Below, piece by piece: positions 9,465 to 17,664 of a DNA stretch of 64,000 bases. Made by a program: the position numbers and the translations under genes. How positions within the stretch are numbered: the stretch's first letter is position 1; each line of letters begins with the position of its first letter. A model generated the notes under the pieces. The model made no database searches, was not told where the DNA came from, and saw nothing but the letters and a program-made list of their open reading frames with translations. Source of the stretch: an uncultured Pelagibacteraceae bacterium (GTDB taxonomy: Bacteria > Pseudomonadota > Alphaproteobacteria > Pelagibacterales > Pelagibacteraceae); assembly GCA_902570425.1 (NCBI GenBank), contig CACFYB010000004.1, positions 38,539 to 102,538 on the forward strand, read 5' to 3'.

Positions 9465-10466
9465 ATGTCAGATTTAGTTAAAATTGCAGTAGATGCAATG
9501 GGAGGTGACAATTCTCCTAAGAAGATCGTTGATGGAATCATTCATCAACATAATTCTAATAAAAATAATTTTTATATTATTTTTGGAAATGAATCAGAAA
9601 TTAAGAAACATTTAAAAGATAAACTTGATCATAATTTTTTTAAAATTATTCATACTGAAAATTTAGTAAAAAGCACTGATAGTCCACTAGAAGCAGCAAA
9701 AAGAGGAAAAGATACTAGTATGTGGTTAGCTATCGATAGTGTAAAAAAAAAAGAGTCAGATATAGTTATTTCTGCTGGTAATACAGGTGCATTATTAGTC
9801 ATTGCTAAATTAAATCTTAAAATGATTGAAAATATAGATAAACCTGCACTATCCGCTTTATGGCCTAATAAAAATGGCATGAGTGTTGTTTTAGATCTCG
9901 GAGCAAACATTGAGTGTAGTGCTAAAAATTTAGTAGATTTCTCAATAATGGGTTCCTCACTCTATAAGTCTTTGTATCCAAAAGAAAAACCTCAAATAGC
10001 ATTGTTAAATATTGGTTCAGAAGAATTTAAAGGAAATGAAATTATAAAAGAAACATATCAAATTTTAAATAAAAAAAAATCTGATGATTTTGATTTCAAA
10101 GGATATATAGAGGGAAATGAATTGATGAATGGTGATGTTAATGTCATAATTTCAGATGGATTTACAGGAAATGTTGCGTTGAAGACTGCCGAAGGAACAG
10201 CAAATTTTATTACTAGCGAACTTAAAAATGCATTGACTGGAAATTTTATAGGTAAATTTTCATCATTATTAAATTTTATTAATCTAAATAAATTCAAAAA
10301 AAGACTTGATCCAAGATTGTATAATGGAGCCATCTTCATTGGATTAGACTCTCCTGTTGTTAAAAGTCATGGTGGAACTGATTTTATTGGTTTTTCAAAT
10401 TCTTTAAGTGTTTGTAATAGAATTGTAAAAGGAAATTTGATAAGTAAGATAAAGAAAAATATTTAA
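9465..10466 (+). CDS. plsX: Phosphate acyltransferase PlsX
   Basis: Makes acyl-phosphate from acyl-ACP for the first glycerol-3-phosphate acylation in phospholipid synthesis. Motifs are IAVDAMGGDNSP at the N-terminus, VISAGNTGALL, and VIISDGFTGNVALKTAEG. Length 333 aa is normal. In most proteobacteria fabH follows; here ihfA begins 2 bases after the plsX stop, so fabH is missing from its usual site. Confidence 0.96.
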   Translation: MSDLVKIAVDAMGGDNSPKKIVDGIIHQHNSNKNNFYIIFGNESEIKKHLKDKLDHNFFKIIHTENLVKSTDSPLEAAKRGKDTSMWLAIDSVKKKESDIVISAGNTGALLVIAKLNLKMIENIDKPALSALWPNKNGMSVVLDLGANIECSAKNLVDFSIMGSSLYKSLYPKEKPQIALLNIGSEEFKGNEIIKETYQILNKKKSDDFDFKGYIEGNELMNGDVNVIISDGFTGNVALKTAEGTANFITSELKNALTGNFIGKFSSLLNFINLNKFKKRLDPRLYNGAIFIGLDSPVVKSHGGTDFIGFSNSLSVCNRIVKGNLISKIKKNI

Positions 10467-10468
10467 AA

Positions 10469-10765
10469 ATGAGAATTAATTTAACTAAAAAAGATTTAGT
10501 TAATTCAATTTATATGAAAATAGGATTTTCAAAACAAATTTCAGAAAATCTTGTTGAAGATTTTCTTTCTTTAATATTGATTAATTTAAAGAAGGAAAAA
10601 AAAATTAAAATTTCAAAATTTGGTACTTTTATATTAAGATCTAAAAAGCAAAGAATTGGGCGTAATCCTAAAACAAAAGAATCAAAAATAATTTCTAGTA
10701 GAAATGTTGTCTCATTTAAACCATCTAAATATTTTAAAGAATATATAAATTTAAAAAATGATTAA
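10469..10765 (+). CDS. ihfA: Integration host factor alpha subunit
   Basis: Nucleoid DNA-bending protein of the HU/IHF family, 98 aa. KISKFGTFILRSKKQRIGRNPKT is the beta-arm with the intercalating Pro region, and the N-terminus NLTKKDLVNSIY is typical. The position between plsX and a MerR-type regulator identifies it as the alpha subunit. It overlaps the next gene by 8 bases. Confidence 0.88.
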   Translation: MRINLTKKDLVNSIYMKIGFSKQISENLVEDFLSLILINLKKEKKIKISKFGTFILRSKKQRIGRNPKTKESKIISSRNVVSFKPSKYFKEYINLKND

Positions 10766-11132
10766 TAAAGATAATAATGCGTACAAAACTATTGGTGAAG
10801 TTGCTAAAGAGCTAAATTTAAGATCAAAGAATAATAATAATTTATCAACTCATACAATCAGATTTTGGGAAAAAGAATTTAAACAAATCAAACCTAAAAT
10901 TTTTAATGGTAATAGAAGATATTATGATAACAAAAATATTGAATTATTGAAAAAAGTTAAATTTTTACTCAAAGAAGAGGGAATGACTATTGATGGTGTA
11001 AAAAAAATTTTAGAAAAAAGAGACAGTTTAGATCTTGACGAAACTACAATTCACCCTATAAAAGCATCTGAACTAAAAATGAAATTAAACAAAATTTCAA
11101 ATTTAGTAAAAAAAATTAAGGATATGAAATAA
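10758..11132 (+). CDS. MerR-family transcriptional regulator
   Basis: DNA-binding protein of 124 aa. An N-terminal winged helix (about residues 9-80) includes THTIRFWEKEFKQIKPK and NRRYYDNKNIELLKKVKFLL, followed by GMTIDGVKKIL and a short C-terminal coiled segment. There is no effector-binding domain and no metal-ligand cysteine, so the signal is unknown. The ihfA-merR pair is a conserved alphaproteobacterial order. It abuts rpmG with a one-base overlap. Confidence 0.88.
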   Translation: MINKDNNAYKTIGEVAKELNLRSKNNNNLSTHTIRFWEKEFKQIKPKIFNGNRRYYDNKNIELLKKVKFLLKEEGMTIDGVKKILEKRDSLDLDETTIHPIKASELKMKLNKISNLVKKIKDMK

Positions 11133-11323
11133 TGGCAAAAAAATCTTTTGTTAAAATAAGACTTGTCCCCGAAGAAAAACCTGATAGTCCTTTTTTCTAT
11201 TATGTAAAGAAACCTGCAGGTGGTGAAAAAGCTAAAGTTAAATTAAAAGCTAAAAAATACAATCCTTCAACTAGAAAACATGAAACTTTTATAGAAAAAA
11301 AACTTCCCCCACACAGTAAATAG
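11132..11323 (+). CDS. rpmG: 50S ribosomal protein L33
   Basis: Large-subunit ribosomal protein of 63 aa. KKSFVKIRLVP, FFYYVKKPAG and KYNPSTRKHETFIEKKL align with L33. A few extra residues follow the first strand and extend the C-terminus compared with the usual 55 aa form. No cysteines are present, so it is the zinc-free type. Its stop directly abuts the stop of the convergent chorismate mutase gene. Confidence 0.85.
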   Translation: MAKKSFVKIRLVPEEKPDSPFFYYVKKPAGGEKAKVKLKAKKYNPSTRKHETFIEKKLPPHSK

Positions 11324-11614
11324 TTATTTTTTATTAAAATTTCTTTTTTCAAATTCTATATAAGCTGCGATCATATTTTTCCAAATTCTATTTGTTATTT
11401 TTGGATCAATTTTATTATTTATAGATTTCTTTTTTATATTTTTAAGTATGATTTTTATTCTTTTTTGATCAACAATTTGATTTTTTTTATCTTTTAATGA
11501 TAAAACTTTTTTTACTAAATTAGTTCTTTTTTTAATTATTTTAATAAGATCATTATCTAATTTATCTAGTTCTGATCTAATTTTGTTTAGTTTTTTTCTT
11601 TTTAATGGCGACAT
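11324..11614 (-). CDS. Chorismate mutase, AroQ type
   Basis: Converts chorismate to prephenate for phenylalanine and tyrosine synthesis. The 96 aa all-helical protein has the AroQ pattern: an N-terminal RSELDKLDNDLIKIIKKRTNLVKKVLSLK helix and a C-terminal KNMIAAYIEFEKRNF. It is a stand-alone domain with no fused prephenate dehydratase. It is transcribed alone, convergent with rpmG and divergent from ctaA. Confidence 0.82.
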   Translation of the reverse strand: MSPLKRKKLNKIRSELDKLDNDLIKIIKKRTNLVKKVLSLKDKKNQIVDQKRIKIILKNIKKKSINNKIDPKITNRIWKNMIAAYIEFEKRNFNKK

Positions 11615-11657
11615 TTATATATTTGGATAATCAAAAAATTATTATATTTATCGAAAT

Positions 11658-12671
11658 ATGTATACATTAAATACAAAAATTAATAATCAGTTATCAACTT
11701 GGCTTATTTCAATGTTTGTGCTGATTTCGATAATGATAGTAGTCGGAGGATTAACTAGATTGACAGACTCAGGTCTTTCAATCACTAAGTGGCAATTATT
11801 TTCGGGTTTTCTTCCACCAATTAACCAGAATGATTGGATATTATATTTTAATCTTTACAAAGAAATTCCAGAATTCAAATTGCAAAATTATGATATGTCA
11901 CTTAATGAATTTAAATATATTTTTTGGTGGGAATGGGTGCATAGATTTCTAGGAAGATTAATTGGAATAAGTTTTTTAATACCACTAATATATTTTTCTT
12001 TTAAAATAAAATTTATAAAATTATTAAATTTTTATTTAATTTTTTTTATTATTTGTTTTCAGGGATTTATTGGGTGGTATATGGTTGAAAGTGGTCTAGT
12101 TGATAAAGTTGATGTAAGTCATTTTAGACTTTCAATCCATTTATTAATTGCATTTTTGATCTTATCATTAATTTATTGGAACTATTTAAAAATTAAAATA
12201 AACAAGAGATTTGAAATAAGAATTAATCCTATTATTCCATTTTTATTTCTATTATTTATTTTTATCCAAATTGCAATAGGTGCTTTTGTATCTGGAATGG
12301 ATGCAGGAAAAATCTATAATTCTTGGCCATTAATGGGAAATACATATTTTCCCAACGATAATGAATGGATAAATTTATTTAAATTAAAAGCTTTTAGCGA
12401 TCCCTCTTTAGTACAATTTATGCATAGAAATTTAGCTTATCTAATTTTATTATTCTACAGTTTTTTGTTCTATAAAGTTTATAAAAATAAAATGAAAGAT
12501 CTCTACAATAGTATTAATACTTTAGGATTCTTTATATTTTTACAAGTAATTTTGGGGATATTAACCATTATTTATGGTGCACAGATTTATATTGCATCTA
12601 TGCACCAAATAAGTTCTATTTTTTTAGTAACTACATCTATTTATTTTTTCTATATAAATACAAAGAATTAA
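11658..12671 (+). CDS. ctaA: Heme A synthase
   Basis: Integral membrane oxidase converting heme O to heme A for aa3-type cytochrome c oxidase. The 337 aa protein has about eight membrane segments. Motifs are GGLTRLTDSGLSITKW, WWEWVHRFLGRLIG with a heme-ligand His, and in the second half VSGMDAGKIYNSWPLM and QFMHRNLAY, then SMHQISS. The ATG lies about 9 bases after a TATATT, so the mRNA may be nearly leaderless. Its stop overlaps that of metY by 4 bases. Confidence 0.95.
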   Translation: MYTLNTKINNQLSTWLISMFVLISIMIVVGGLTRLTDSGLSITKWQLFSGFLPPINQNDWILYFNLYKEIPEFKLQNYDMSLNEFKYIFWWEWVHRFLGRLIGISFLIPLIYFSFKIKFIKLLNFYLIFFIICFQGFIGWYMVESGLVDKVDVSHFRLSIHLLIAFLILSLIYWNYLKIKINKRFEIRINPIIPFLFLLFIFIQIAIGAFVSGMDAGKIYNSWPLMGNTYFPNDNEWINLFKLKAFSDPSLVQFMHRNLAYLILLFYSFLFYKVYKNKMKDLYNSINTLGFFIFLQVILGILTIIYGAQIYIASMHQISSIFLVTTSIYFFYINTKN

Positions 12672-13996
12672 CTAACTGCTTTTAAAGAACCTTTTGAAGA
12701 TTTATTTAAAGCTTGATCTAGATCTTCAATTATATCATCAATATGCTCTAAGCCTATACACAATCTTACATAACTTTGAGTCACCCCAGAGGCGGCAAGT
12801 TCTTTTTCATTAAGCTGACTATGGGTAGTGCTTGCTGGATGAATAGCTAAACTTCTAGCATCACCTATATTTGCAACATGGTAAAACATTTTTAACGACT
12901 CTATAAATCTTTTACCTGCTTCAATACCACCTTTAAGTTCAATACCAACCATTGGACCATTTCCACCTCGAAGATATTTTTTTGCTCTATCAGCTATTGG
13001 CTTGTCATGTTCAGTTGAATAAATTACCTTTGTTACCTCTTTATGTTTTTTAAGGAAATCAACAACATATTCAGCATTTGCACAATGTTGTCTCATTCGT
13101 AAAGCCACAGTTTCAAGTCCTTGAATTATTGCAAATGCATTATCTGGGGACAACGCTGACCCTAAATCTCTTAATAAACAAACTCTAGCTCTGACAGCAA
13201 AAGGAACATTAGCACCGGTTAATTCAGGTACAGCCTTACCCCAAATTACACCACCGTAGCTTGCGTCAGGTTCGTTAAACAATGGTTGTCTTTTGGGATC
13301 TGCAGTCCAATCAAAATTACCACTATCAACTATACTTCCAGCAACAGCGGTTCCATGACCACCAATATATTTAGTTAATGAATGTATAACCACAGCTGCA
13401 CCATGTTCAATTGGGCTGCAAATAACCGGTGAGGCTGTATTATCCATTATTAAAGGTATGTTGTATTTTCTACCAATGTCCGAAACTTCTTTGATGGGAA
13501 AAACTCTAAGATATGGATTAGGTAAAGTTTCACCATAAAAAGCTCTAGTTTTGTCATCAATTAATTTTTTAAAATTATTAGGATCACTTGGATCAGCATA
13601 CCTTATTTCAATACCAAGTTTGCTTAAAGTATGTGTGAATAAAGATACAGTACCTCCATACAAATCAGTTGAACTAACAATATTGTCTCCGGCTTGTGCA
13701 ACATTTAAAACTGAAAATGTTGAAGCTGTTTGTCCCGAAGCAACTGTTAAACAAGCTAAACCTCCTTCTAAAGCAGCTACTCTTTTTTCTAAAACATCGT
13801 TAGTTGGATTCATAATTCTTGTGTAAATGTTTCCAAATTCTTTTAGTGCAAATAATTTTGCTGCATGATCAGTGCTTTTAAATTGGTATGAAGTAGTTCT
13901 GTATATTGGTACGGCTACTGCATTAGTCGTTGGATCACTTCTATAGTCACCACCATGAATGGCTATAGTTTCTGGATTATTTTTATTTTTACTCAT
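12668..13996 (-). CDS. metY: O-acetylhomoserine sulfhydrylase / aminocarboxypropyltransferase
   Basis: PLP enzyme joining O-acetylhomoserine with sulfide (or methanethiol) to make homocysteine or methionine. The PLP lysine lies in VIHSLTKYIGGHGTAVAGSI; YTRIMNPTNDVLEKRVAALEGG and SLAIHPASTTHSQL are also family landmarks. Length 442 aa is normal. A strong ribosome-binding site AAGGAG sits 4 bases before the ATG and forms the 3' end of a predicted SAM-V-type aptamer, so expression is probably shut off by S-adenosylmethionine. Confidence 0.96.
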   Translation of the reverse strand: MSKNKNNPETIAIHGGDYRSDPTTNAVAVPIYRTTSYQFKSTDHAAKLFALKEFGNIYTRIMNPTNDVLEKRVAALEGGLACLTVASGQTASTFSVLNVAQAGDNIVSSTDLYGGTVSLFTHTLSKLGIEIRYADPSDPNNFKKLIDDKTRAFYGETLPNPYLRVFPIKEVSDIGRKYNIPLIMDNTASPVICSPIEHGAAVVIHSLTKYIGGHGTAVAGSIVDSGNFDWTADPKRQPLFNEPDASYGGVIWGKAVPELTGANVPFAVRARVCLLRDLGSALSPDNAFAIIQGLETVALRMRQHCANAEYVVDFLKKHKEVTKVIYSTEHDKPIADRAKKYLRGGNGPMVGIELKGGIEAGKRFIESLKMFYHVANIGDARSLAIHPASTTHSQLNEKELAASGVTQSYVRLCIGLEHIDDIIEDLDQALNKSSKGSLKAVS

Positions 13997-13999
13997 TTT

Positions 14000-14058
14000 A
14001 CTCCTTTTTTAGTGCTTTTGCTTAATGCAAGGTGCACAATATAGTTCAAATACCTACC
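14000..14058 (-). promoter_or_regulatory. SAM-V-like riboswitch aptamer covering the metY ribosome-binding site
   Basis: On the mRNA strand an H-type pseudoknot can be drawn. AGGU (14055-14052) pairs with ACCU (14033-14030). GUGC (14037-14034) in its loop pairs with GCAC (14015-14012), followed by UAAAAAAGGAG. The loop AUUUGAACUAUAUUG and the A-rich 3' strand resemble the conserved core of SAM-II and SAM-V aptamers. The Shine-Dalgarno AAGGAG is at 14006-14001, so ligand binding would block translation. SAM-V has been reported from SAR11-type marine bacteria. The identification is by eye. Confidence 0.62.
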
Positions 14059-14071
14059 GATTATGTATGAA

Positions 14072-14112
14072 TTTCCTGTTTAGCTGTTAGCCCGCAATAG
14101 GATCAAATCGGC
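14072..14112 (-). promoter_or_regulatory. SAM-II-like riboswitch aptamer, upstream member of a tandem
   Basis: The mRNA reads GCCGAUUUGAUCCUAUUGC, then GGGCUAACAGCUAAACAGG. Compared with SAM-II, GAUUU...UAUUGC in the P1 loop and GCUAAA..AGG in the 3' strand are conserved. P1 would be GCC/GGC, and a pseudoknot UCCU (14102-14099) with AGGA (14077-14074) is possible. A competing helix pairs CCGAUU (14111-14106) with AAUCGG (14062-14057). It starts about at the predicted transcription start. Stem P1 is short, so confidence is moderate. Confidence 0.5.
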
Positions 14113-14119
14113 AAAATTA

Positions 14120-14147
14120 TTTATAACAAAATTTCAGCATAAAACAA
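14120..14147 (-). promoter_or_regulatory. Predicted metY promoter
   Basis: On the minus strand TTGTTT (14147-14142) and TATAAA (14125-14120) are 16 bases apart. The start would fall near 14113, immediately before the first aptamer, which fits a leader of about 117 bases holding both riboswitch elements. Confidence 0.45.
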
Positions 14148-14160
14148 CAGAAATATGGAT

Positions 14161-14188
14161 TTGACTTTATAATTTTTAATAGTATTAA
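14161..14188 (+). promoter_or_regulatory. Predicted rplM-rpsI promoter
   Basis: TTGACT (14161-14166) and TATTAA (14183-14188) are separated by 16 bases. The rplM ATG at 14198 is only 9 bases after the -10 box, so the message would start at or close to the start codon. No Shine-Dalgarno is visible in between. Confidence 0.45.
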
Positions 14189-14197
14189 TCCTGCACA

Positions 14198-14656
14198 ATG
14201 TCAAAATTCTTAAAAAAAGACCAAATTAGCTCTTCATGGTATGAAATTGATGCTAAAAATGCTGTAGTTGGTAGACTGGCAACCGTAATTTCAAAAATAA
14301 TTAGAGGTAAAAACAAATCCACATATACACCACATATGGATGATGGAGATTTTGTGGTTGTAAAAAATATTGAACAAATAAGATTTACAGGAAAAAAATT
14401 TTTTAATAAAAAATATTACAGACACACTGGTCATCCTGGTGGAATTAAAGAAACCACACCAGAGAAACTTCACAATAAAAAACCTGAGGAAGCTCTGAAA
14501 TTAGCTGTTAAAAGAATGTTGCCTGGTGGTGTTTTGGGTAAAAAACAACTAACAAAACTTAAAATATATTCAGGAAATAATCATCCATATTCTTCTCAAA
14601 ATCCAAAAGTTATTGAATTAGGAAAACTAAATAGTAAAAATATTATTAGAAATTAA
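14198..14656 (+). CDS. rplM: 50S ribosomal protein L13
   Basis: Early-assembly large-subunit protein, 152 aa. WYEIDAKNAVVGRLATVISKIIRGK, KKYYRHTGHPGGIKE and AVKRMLPGGVLGKK are the L13 signature segments. It is followed after one base by rpsI, the universal L13-S9 operon. Confidence 0.97.
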   Translation: MSKFLKKDQISSSWYEIDAKNAVVGRLATVISKIIRGKNKSTYTPHMDDGDFVVVKNIEQIRFTGKKFFNKKYYRHTGHPGGIKETTPEKLHNKKPEEALKLAVKRMLPGGVLGKKQLTKLKIYSGNNHPYSSQNPKVIELGKLNSKNIIRN

Positions 14657-14657
14657 G

Positions 14658-15095
14658 ATGGAAAATACTCAATCAAACACTAAATCCTCAAAAATAAAAT
14701 TAGATTTTAAAGATTGCAAATATGCAACTGGTAGAAGAAAAACTTCAATTGCTAAAGTTTGGTTAAAAAAAGGTACTGGTAAGATATTTGTAAATGGAAA
14801 ACTTTATAGTGAGTATTTTTCAAGTGATAATCATAAGATGCAAATTATCAGACCATTTGAGCTGATAAATCAACCAACTGATTACGATGTAAGATGTAAT
14901 GTAAAGGGTGGTGGTCAAACGGGTCAAGCTGGGGCAATGGTACATGGAATTTCAAAAGCTCTTGTTTTGTTTGATGAAAACTTTAAATCTACGCTTAAAT
15001 CTGAAAAATTGACCACTCGTGACTCGCGAGCTGTTGAAAGAAAGAAACCTGGAAGAAGAAAAGCCAGAAGAAGCTTTCAATTTTCTAAAAGATAA
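14658..15095 (+). CDS. rpsI: 30S ribosomal protein S9
   Basis: Small-subunit protein reaching the P-site tRNA through its C-terminal tail KARRSFQFSKR. YATGRRKTSIAKVWLKKGTG and GGGQTGQAGAMVHGISKAL are diagnostic. The 145 aa length includes a short lysine-rich N-terminal extension before residue 20. It is cotranscribed with rplM. Confidence 0.97.
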   Translation: MENTQSNTKSSKIKLDFKDCKYATGRRKTSIAKVWLKKGTGKIFVNGKLYSEYFSSDNHKMQIIRPFELINQPTDYDVRCNVKGGGQTGQAGAMVHGISKALVLFDENFKSTLKSEKLTTRDSRAVERKKPGRRKARRSFQFSKR

Positions 15096-15114
15096 TTTTC
15101 TTTTAATTTTTAAC

Positions 15115-15123
15115 TGTTATAAT
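15115..15123 (+). promoter_or_regulatory. Extended -10 element before argC
   Basis: TGTTATAAT is a perfect extended -10 (TGnTATAAT) and ends 5 bases before the argC ATG at 15129. Transcription would start at about the start codon, giving a leaderless mRNA. No -35 is evident, as is usual for extended -10 promoters. Confidence 0.42.
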
Positions 15124-15128
15124 AAAAA

Positions 15129-16151
15129 ATGCCTAAGCTGAACGTTTTAATTGCTGGATCCACTGGATATATTGGTATTCAATTAATAAAACTATTAATC
15201 AAACATAAATATATTAAAATAAAATACCTGTGTGGAAACTCTTCTGTTGGAAAAAAAATTTCAGATTTTGATAAATCTTTATCAAATAAAAAATTACCAA
15301 AGATAATCAGATTTCATAAAAAATATTTAAATGATATCGATATTATTTTCACTGCACTTCCTAATGGTGAAGCACAAGAAATTTCAAATTATTTGAGTAA
15401 AAAAAATGTATTAATTGATTTAGCTGCTGATTTTAGATTAGAAAAGGCCTCAGATTACCAAAAATGGTATAAACAAAAACATAAATCTATTTATAATATT
15501 AAGAATAGTATTTACTCATTACCAGAAATTTCCAAAAAAAAAATTAAACAATATAATATAATCTCATGTCCTGGGTGTTATCCTACATCTATCTTATTGC
15601 CTTTAATTCCATTGTTAAAAGAAAAAATCATTAAAATAGACAATATAATAATTGATTCTAAATCGGGATATTCTGGTGCAGGTAGAGGTGTACATAAAAA
15701 ATATAAAAAAAGAAATCTTTACGAATCACTCAGCGCCTATGATGTAGGATTTCATAGACATAATTCAGAAATATATCAAATTTTAAAAAAATATTCAAAA
15801 AAGAAACTAGAATTTAATTTTACACCTCATTTAACACCAATGTTTAGAGGAATATTAAGTACAATTTATGTGGATACAAAAAAAGGTGTTTCTCAGAATA
15901 AAATTAAAGATATTTTAAAAAAATTTTATAAAAAAGATGTATTTATTAAAATTTTAAAAAATAATAGTTTCTTAAGTACAAATGATGTAATTAATACAAA
16001 TAATTGTTTTATATCAGTATGTAAGACTAAAAGTAAGAACAAGTTTATTATTCTTTCAGTAATTGACAATTTAATAAAAGGAGGCTCTGGCCAAGCTGTA
16101 CAAAATATGAATTTGAAATATGGATTTCCTATTAAAACAGGACTTTTATGA
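15129..16151 (+). CDS. argC: N-acetyl-gamma-glutamyl-phosphate reductase
   Basis: NADPH-dependent third step of arginine synthesis. The Rossmann motif GSTGYIGIQLIKLL is at the N-terminus, and the catalytic Cys lies in SCPGCYPTSILLPL. SGAGRG and GGSGQAVQNMN complete the family pattern. Length 340 aa is normal. The next gene starts within its stop region (4-base overlap). Confidence 0.95.
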   Translation: MPKLNVLIAGSTGYIGIQLIKLLIKHKYIKIKYLCGNSSVGKKISDFDKSLSNKKLPKIIRFHKKYLNDIDIIFTALPNGEAQEISNYLSKKNVLIDLAADFRLEKASDYQKWYKQKHKSIYNIKNSIYSLPEISKKKIKQYNIISCPGCYPTSILLPLIPLLKEKIIKIDNIIIDSKSGYSGAGRGVHKKYKKRNLYESLSAYDVGFHRHNSEIYQILKKYSKKKLEFNFTPHLTPMFRGILSTIYVDTKKGVSQNKIKDILKKFYKKDVFIKILKNNSFLSTNDVINTNNCFISVCKTKSKNKFIILSVIDNLIKGGSGQAVQNMNLKYGFPIKTGLL

Positions 16152-16375
16152 AATTTATAAATTTCTTATTATTTTTAATATTTCTTCAATCATGCTCTTT
16201 AAATAACGATTCTGTTTATTGGAAAGAGCACAATAAACAAAGAATCTTAGATCAAAAAAAAATGTCAAAAATAATTGAAAAATCGAACAATATTATTTCG
16301 ATGTCTTTAGATGAATATAAGATATATATAGAAGATCATACTAAAAAAAGTAGATACCCGGATATATCTCAATGA
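16148..16375 (+). CDS. Small predicted lipoprotein, unknown function
   Basis: 75 aa with an N-terminal hydrophobic signal and a lipobox-like FLQSC (Cys about residue 16). The remainder is polar and charged, with no domain I recognise. It overlaps argC and hom by 4 bases each, which supports real translation within an argC-lipoprotein-hom transcript. Function unknown. Confidence 0.65.
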   Translation: MKFINFLLFLIFLQSCSLNNDSVYWKEHNKQRILDQKKMSKIIEKSNNIISMSLDEYKIYIEDHTKKSRYPDISQ

Positions 16376-17664
16376 AAAAAAATATTAACATTGCAATTAT
16401 AGGTTTAGGTCAAATAGGCATTTATCTTTATAACGAATTAAAGATTAAAAAAAAAGAGATTGAGAAAAAAACTGGAAAGAAAATTAATATTACAGCAATT
16501 TCAGCTAAGAATAGAAATAAAAAAAGAAAATTTCCAATTGACAAAAATAATTTTTTTAATGATCCATTTAAGATTTTCAACAAAAAAAAAATTGACATAT
16601 TGTTTGAGTGTATTGGATTATCAGATGGTATTTCAAAGAAAATAGTTGAGAAATCCTTAAGAAATAAGATCCATGTGATTACACCTAACAAAGCTTTGAT
16701 TGCTAAACATGGAGATTATCTAGCTAAACTTGCAGAAAAAAATCAAGTCAATTTAGAATTTGAAGCAGCAGTTGCAGGTGGTATTCCAATTTTAAGAACA
16801 ATTAAAGAGGGCTTAGCTACAAATAAGATAAAAAAGATTTATGGAATACTTAATGGAACAACTAATTATATTTTGTCTGAGATGGAGAATAGCAATGAAA
16901 ATTTTGATAATGTTCTAAAAAAAGCTCAAAAACTTGGTTACGCTGAACCAGGAAACCCTAAATTAGATTTAAATGGTTTTGATGCTTTTGCAAAAGTTAG
17001 AATCTTATCTGCTCTCTCATTTAATACAATGATTTCAAAAGATACTTGTATAATGGAAGGAATAGAAAATATAAAATTAGATGATATCAAAATTGCAAAT
17101 CAATTAGGACTTAGAATTAAACTTCTTGGAATTTCACAATTAATTAATAATAAATTATTTGAAACTGTACATCCATGTCTAGTTAATAAAAATAGTTATA
17201 TAGGTAATGTTAATGGTGTGATGAATGCAGTTATTATAGAGGGTAAGCCAGTAGGGGAAAGTGTGTTACAAGGTGAGGGAGCAGGCCCGGGTCCAACTTC
17301 ATCATCATTATTATCTGATCTTTTATCTATTTTAAGAGGGAATATCAAATACCCTTTCGGTATATCTTCGATTAGAAGAAAATCCCTTAATGTATTTAAT
17401 AATGATAATTACACAAATTCTTTATATCTTAGATTTGAAGTAAAAGACAAACAAGGAGTTCTTTCTTTGATTACAAACAGATTAGCTAAATTTAAGATTT
17501 CTGTTAAAAGAATTATTCAAACACCAGATAAAAAAAATAAAAAAGCCACAATTGTTATCATTACTCATAAAACAACAGAAAAAAATTCAAGAACCTGCTT
17601 ATCAATTTTCAAGAAAAATAAGAATATTCTTAAATCTCCAACATTAATAAGATTGTATAATTAA
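16372..17664 (+). CDS. hom: Homoserine dehydrogenase
   Basis: Reduces aspartate semialdehyde to homoserine, feeding threonine and methionine, including the metY reaction nearby. The N-terminal Rossmann segment is IAIIGLGQIGIYL; the catalytic domain has GILNGTTNYIL and the GYAEPGNPKLDLNGFDA block. A C-terminal ACT domain (about residues 345-425) with RFEVKDKQGVLSLIT suggests feedback control. In many alphaproteobacteria glpX follows directly; here glpX lies about 8 kb away on the other strand. Confidence 0.95.
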   Translation: MKKNINIAIIGLGQIGIYLYNELKIKKKEIEKKTGKKINITAISAKNRNKKRKFPIDKNNFFNDPFKIFNKKKIDILFECIGLSDGISKKIVEKSLRNKIHVITPNKALIAKHGDYLAKLAEKNQVNLEFEAAVAGGIPILRTIKEGLATNKIKKIYGILNGTTNYILSEMENSNENFDNVLKKAQKLGYAEPGNPKLDLNGFDAFAKVRILSALSFNTMISKDTCIMEGIENIKLDDIKIANQLGLRIKLLGISQLINNKLFETVHPCLVNKNSYIGNVNGVMNAVIIEGKPVGESVLQGEGAGPGPTSSSLLSDLLSILRGNIKYPFGISSIRRKSLNVFNNDNYTNSLYLRFEVKDKQGVLSLITNRLAKFKISVKRIIQTPDKKNKKATIVIITHKTTEKNSRTCLSIFKKNKNILKSPTLIRLYN

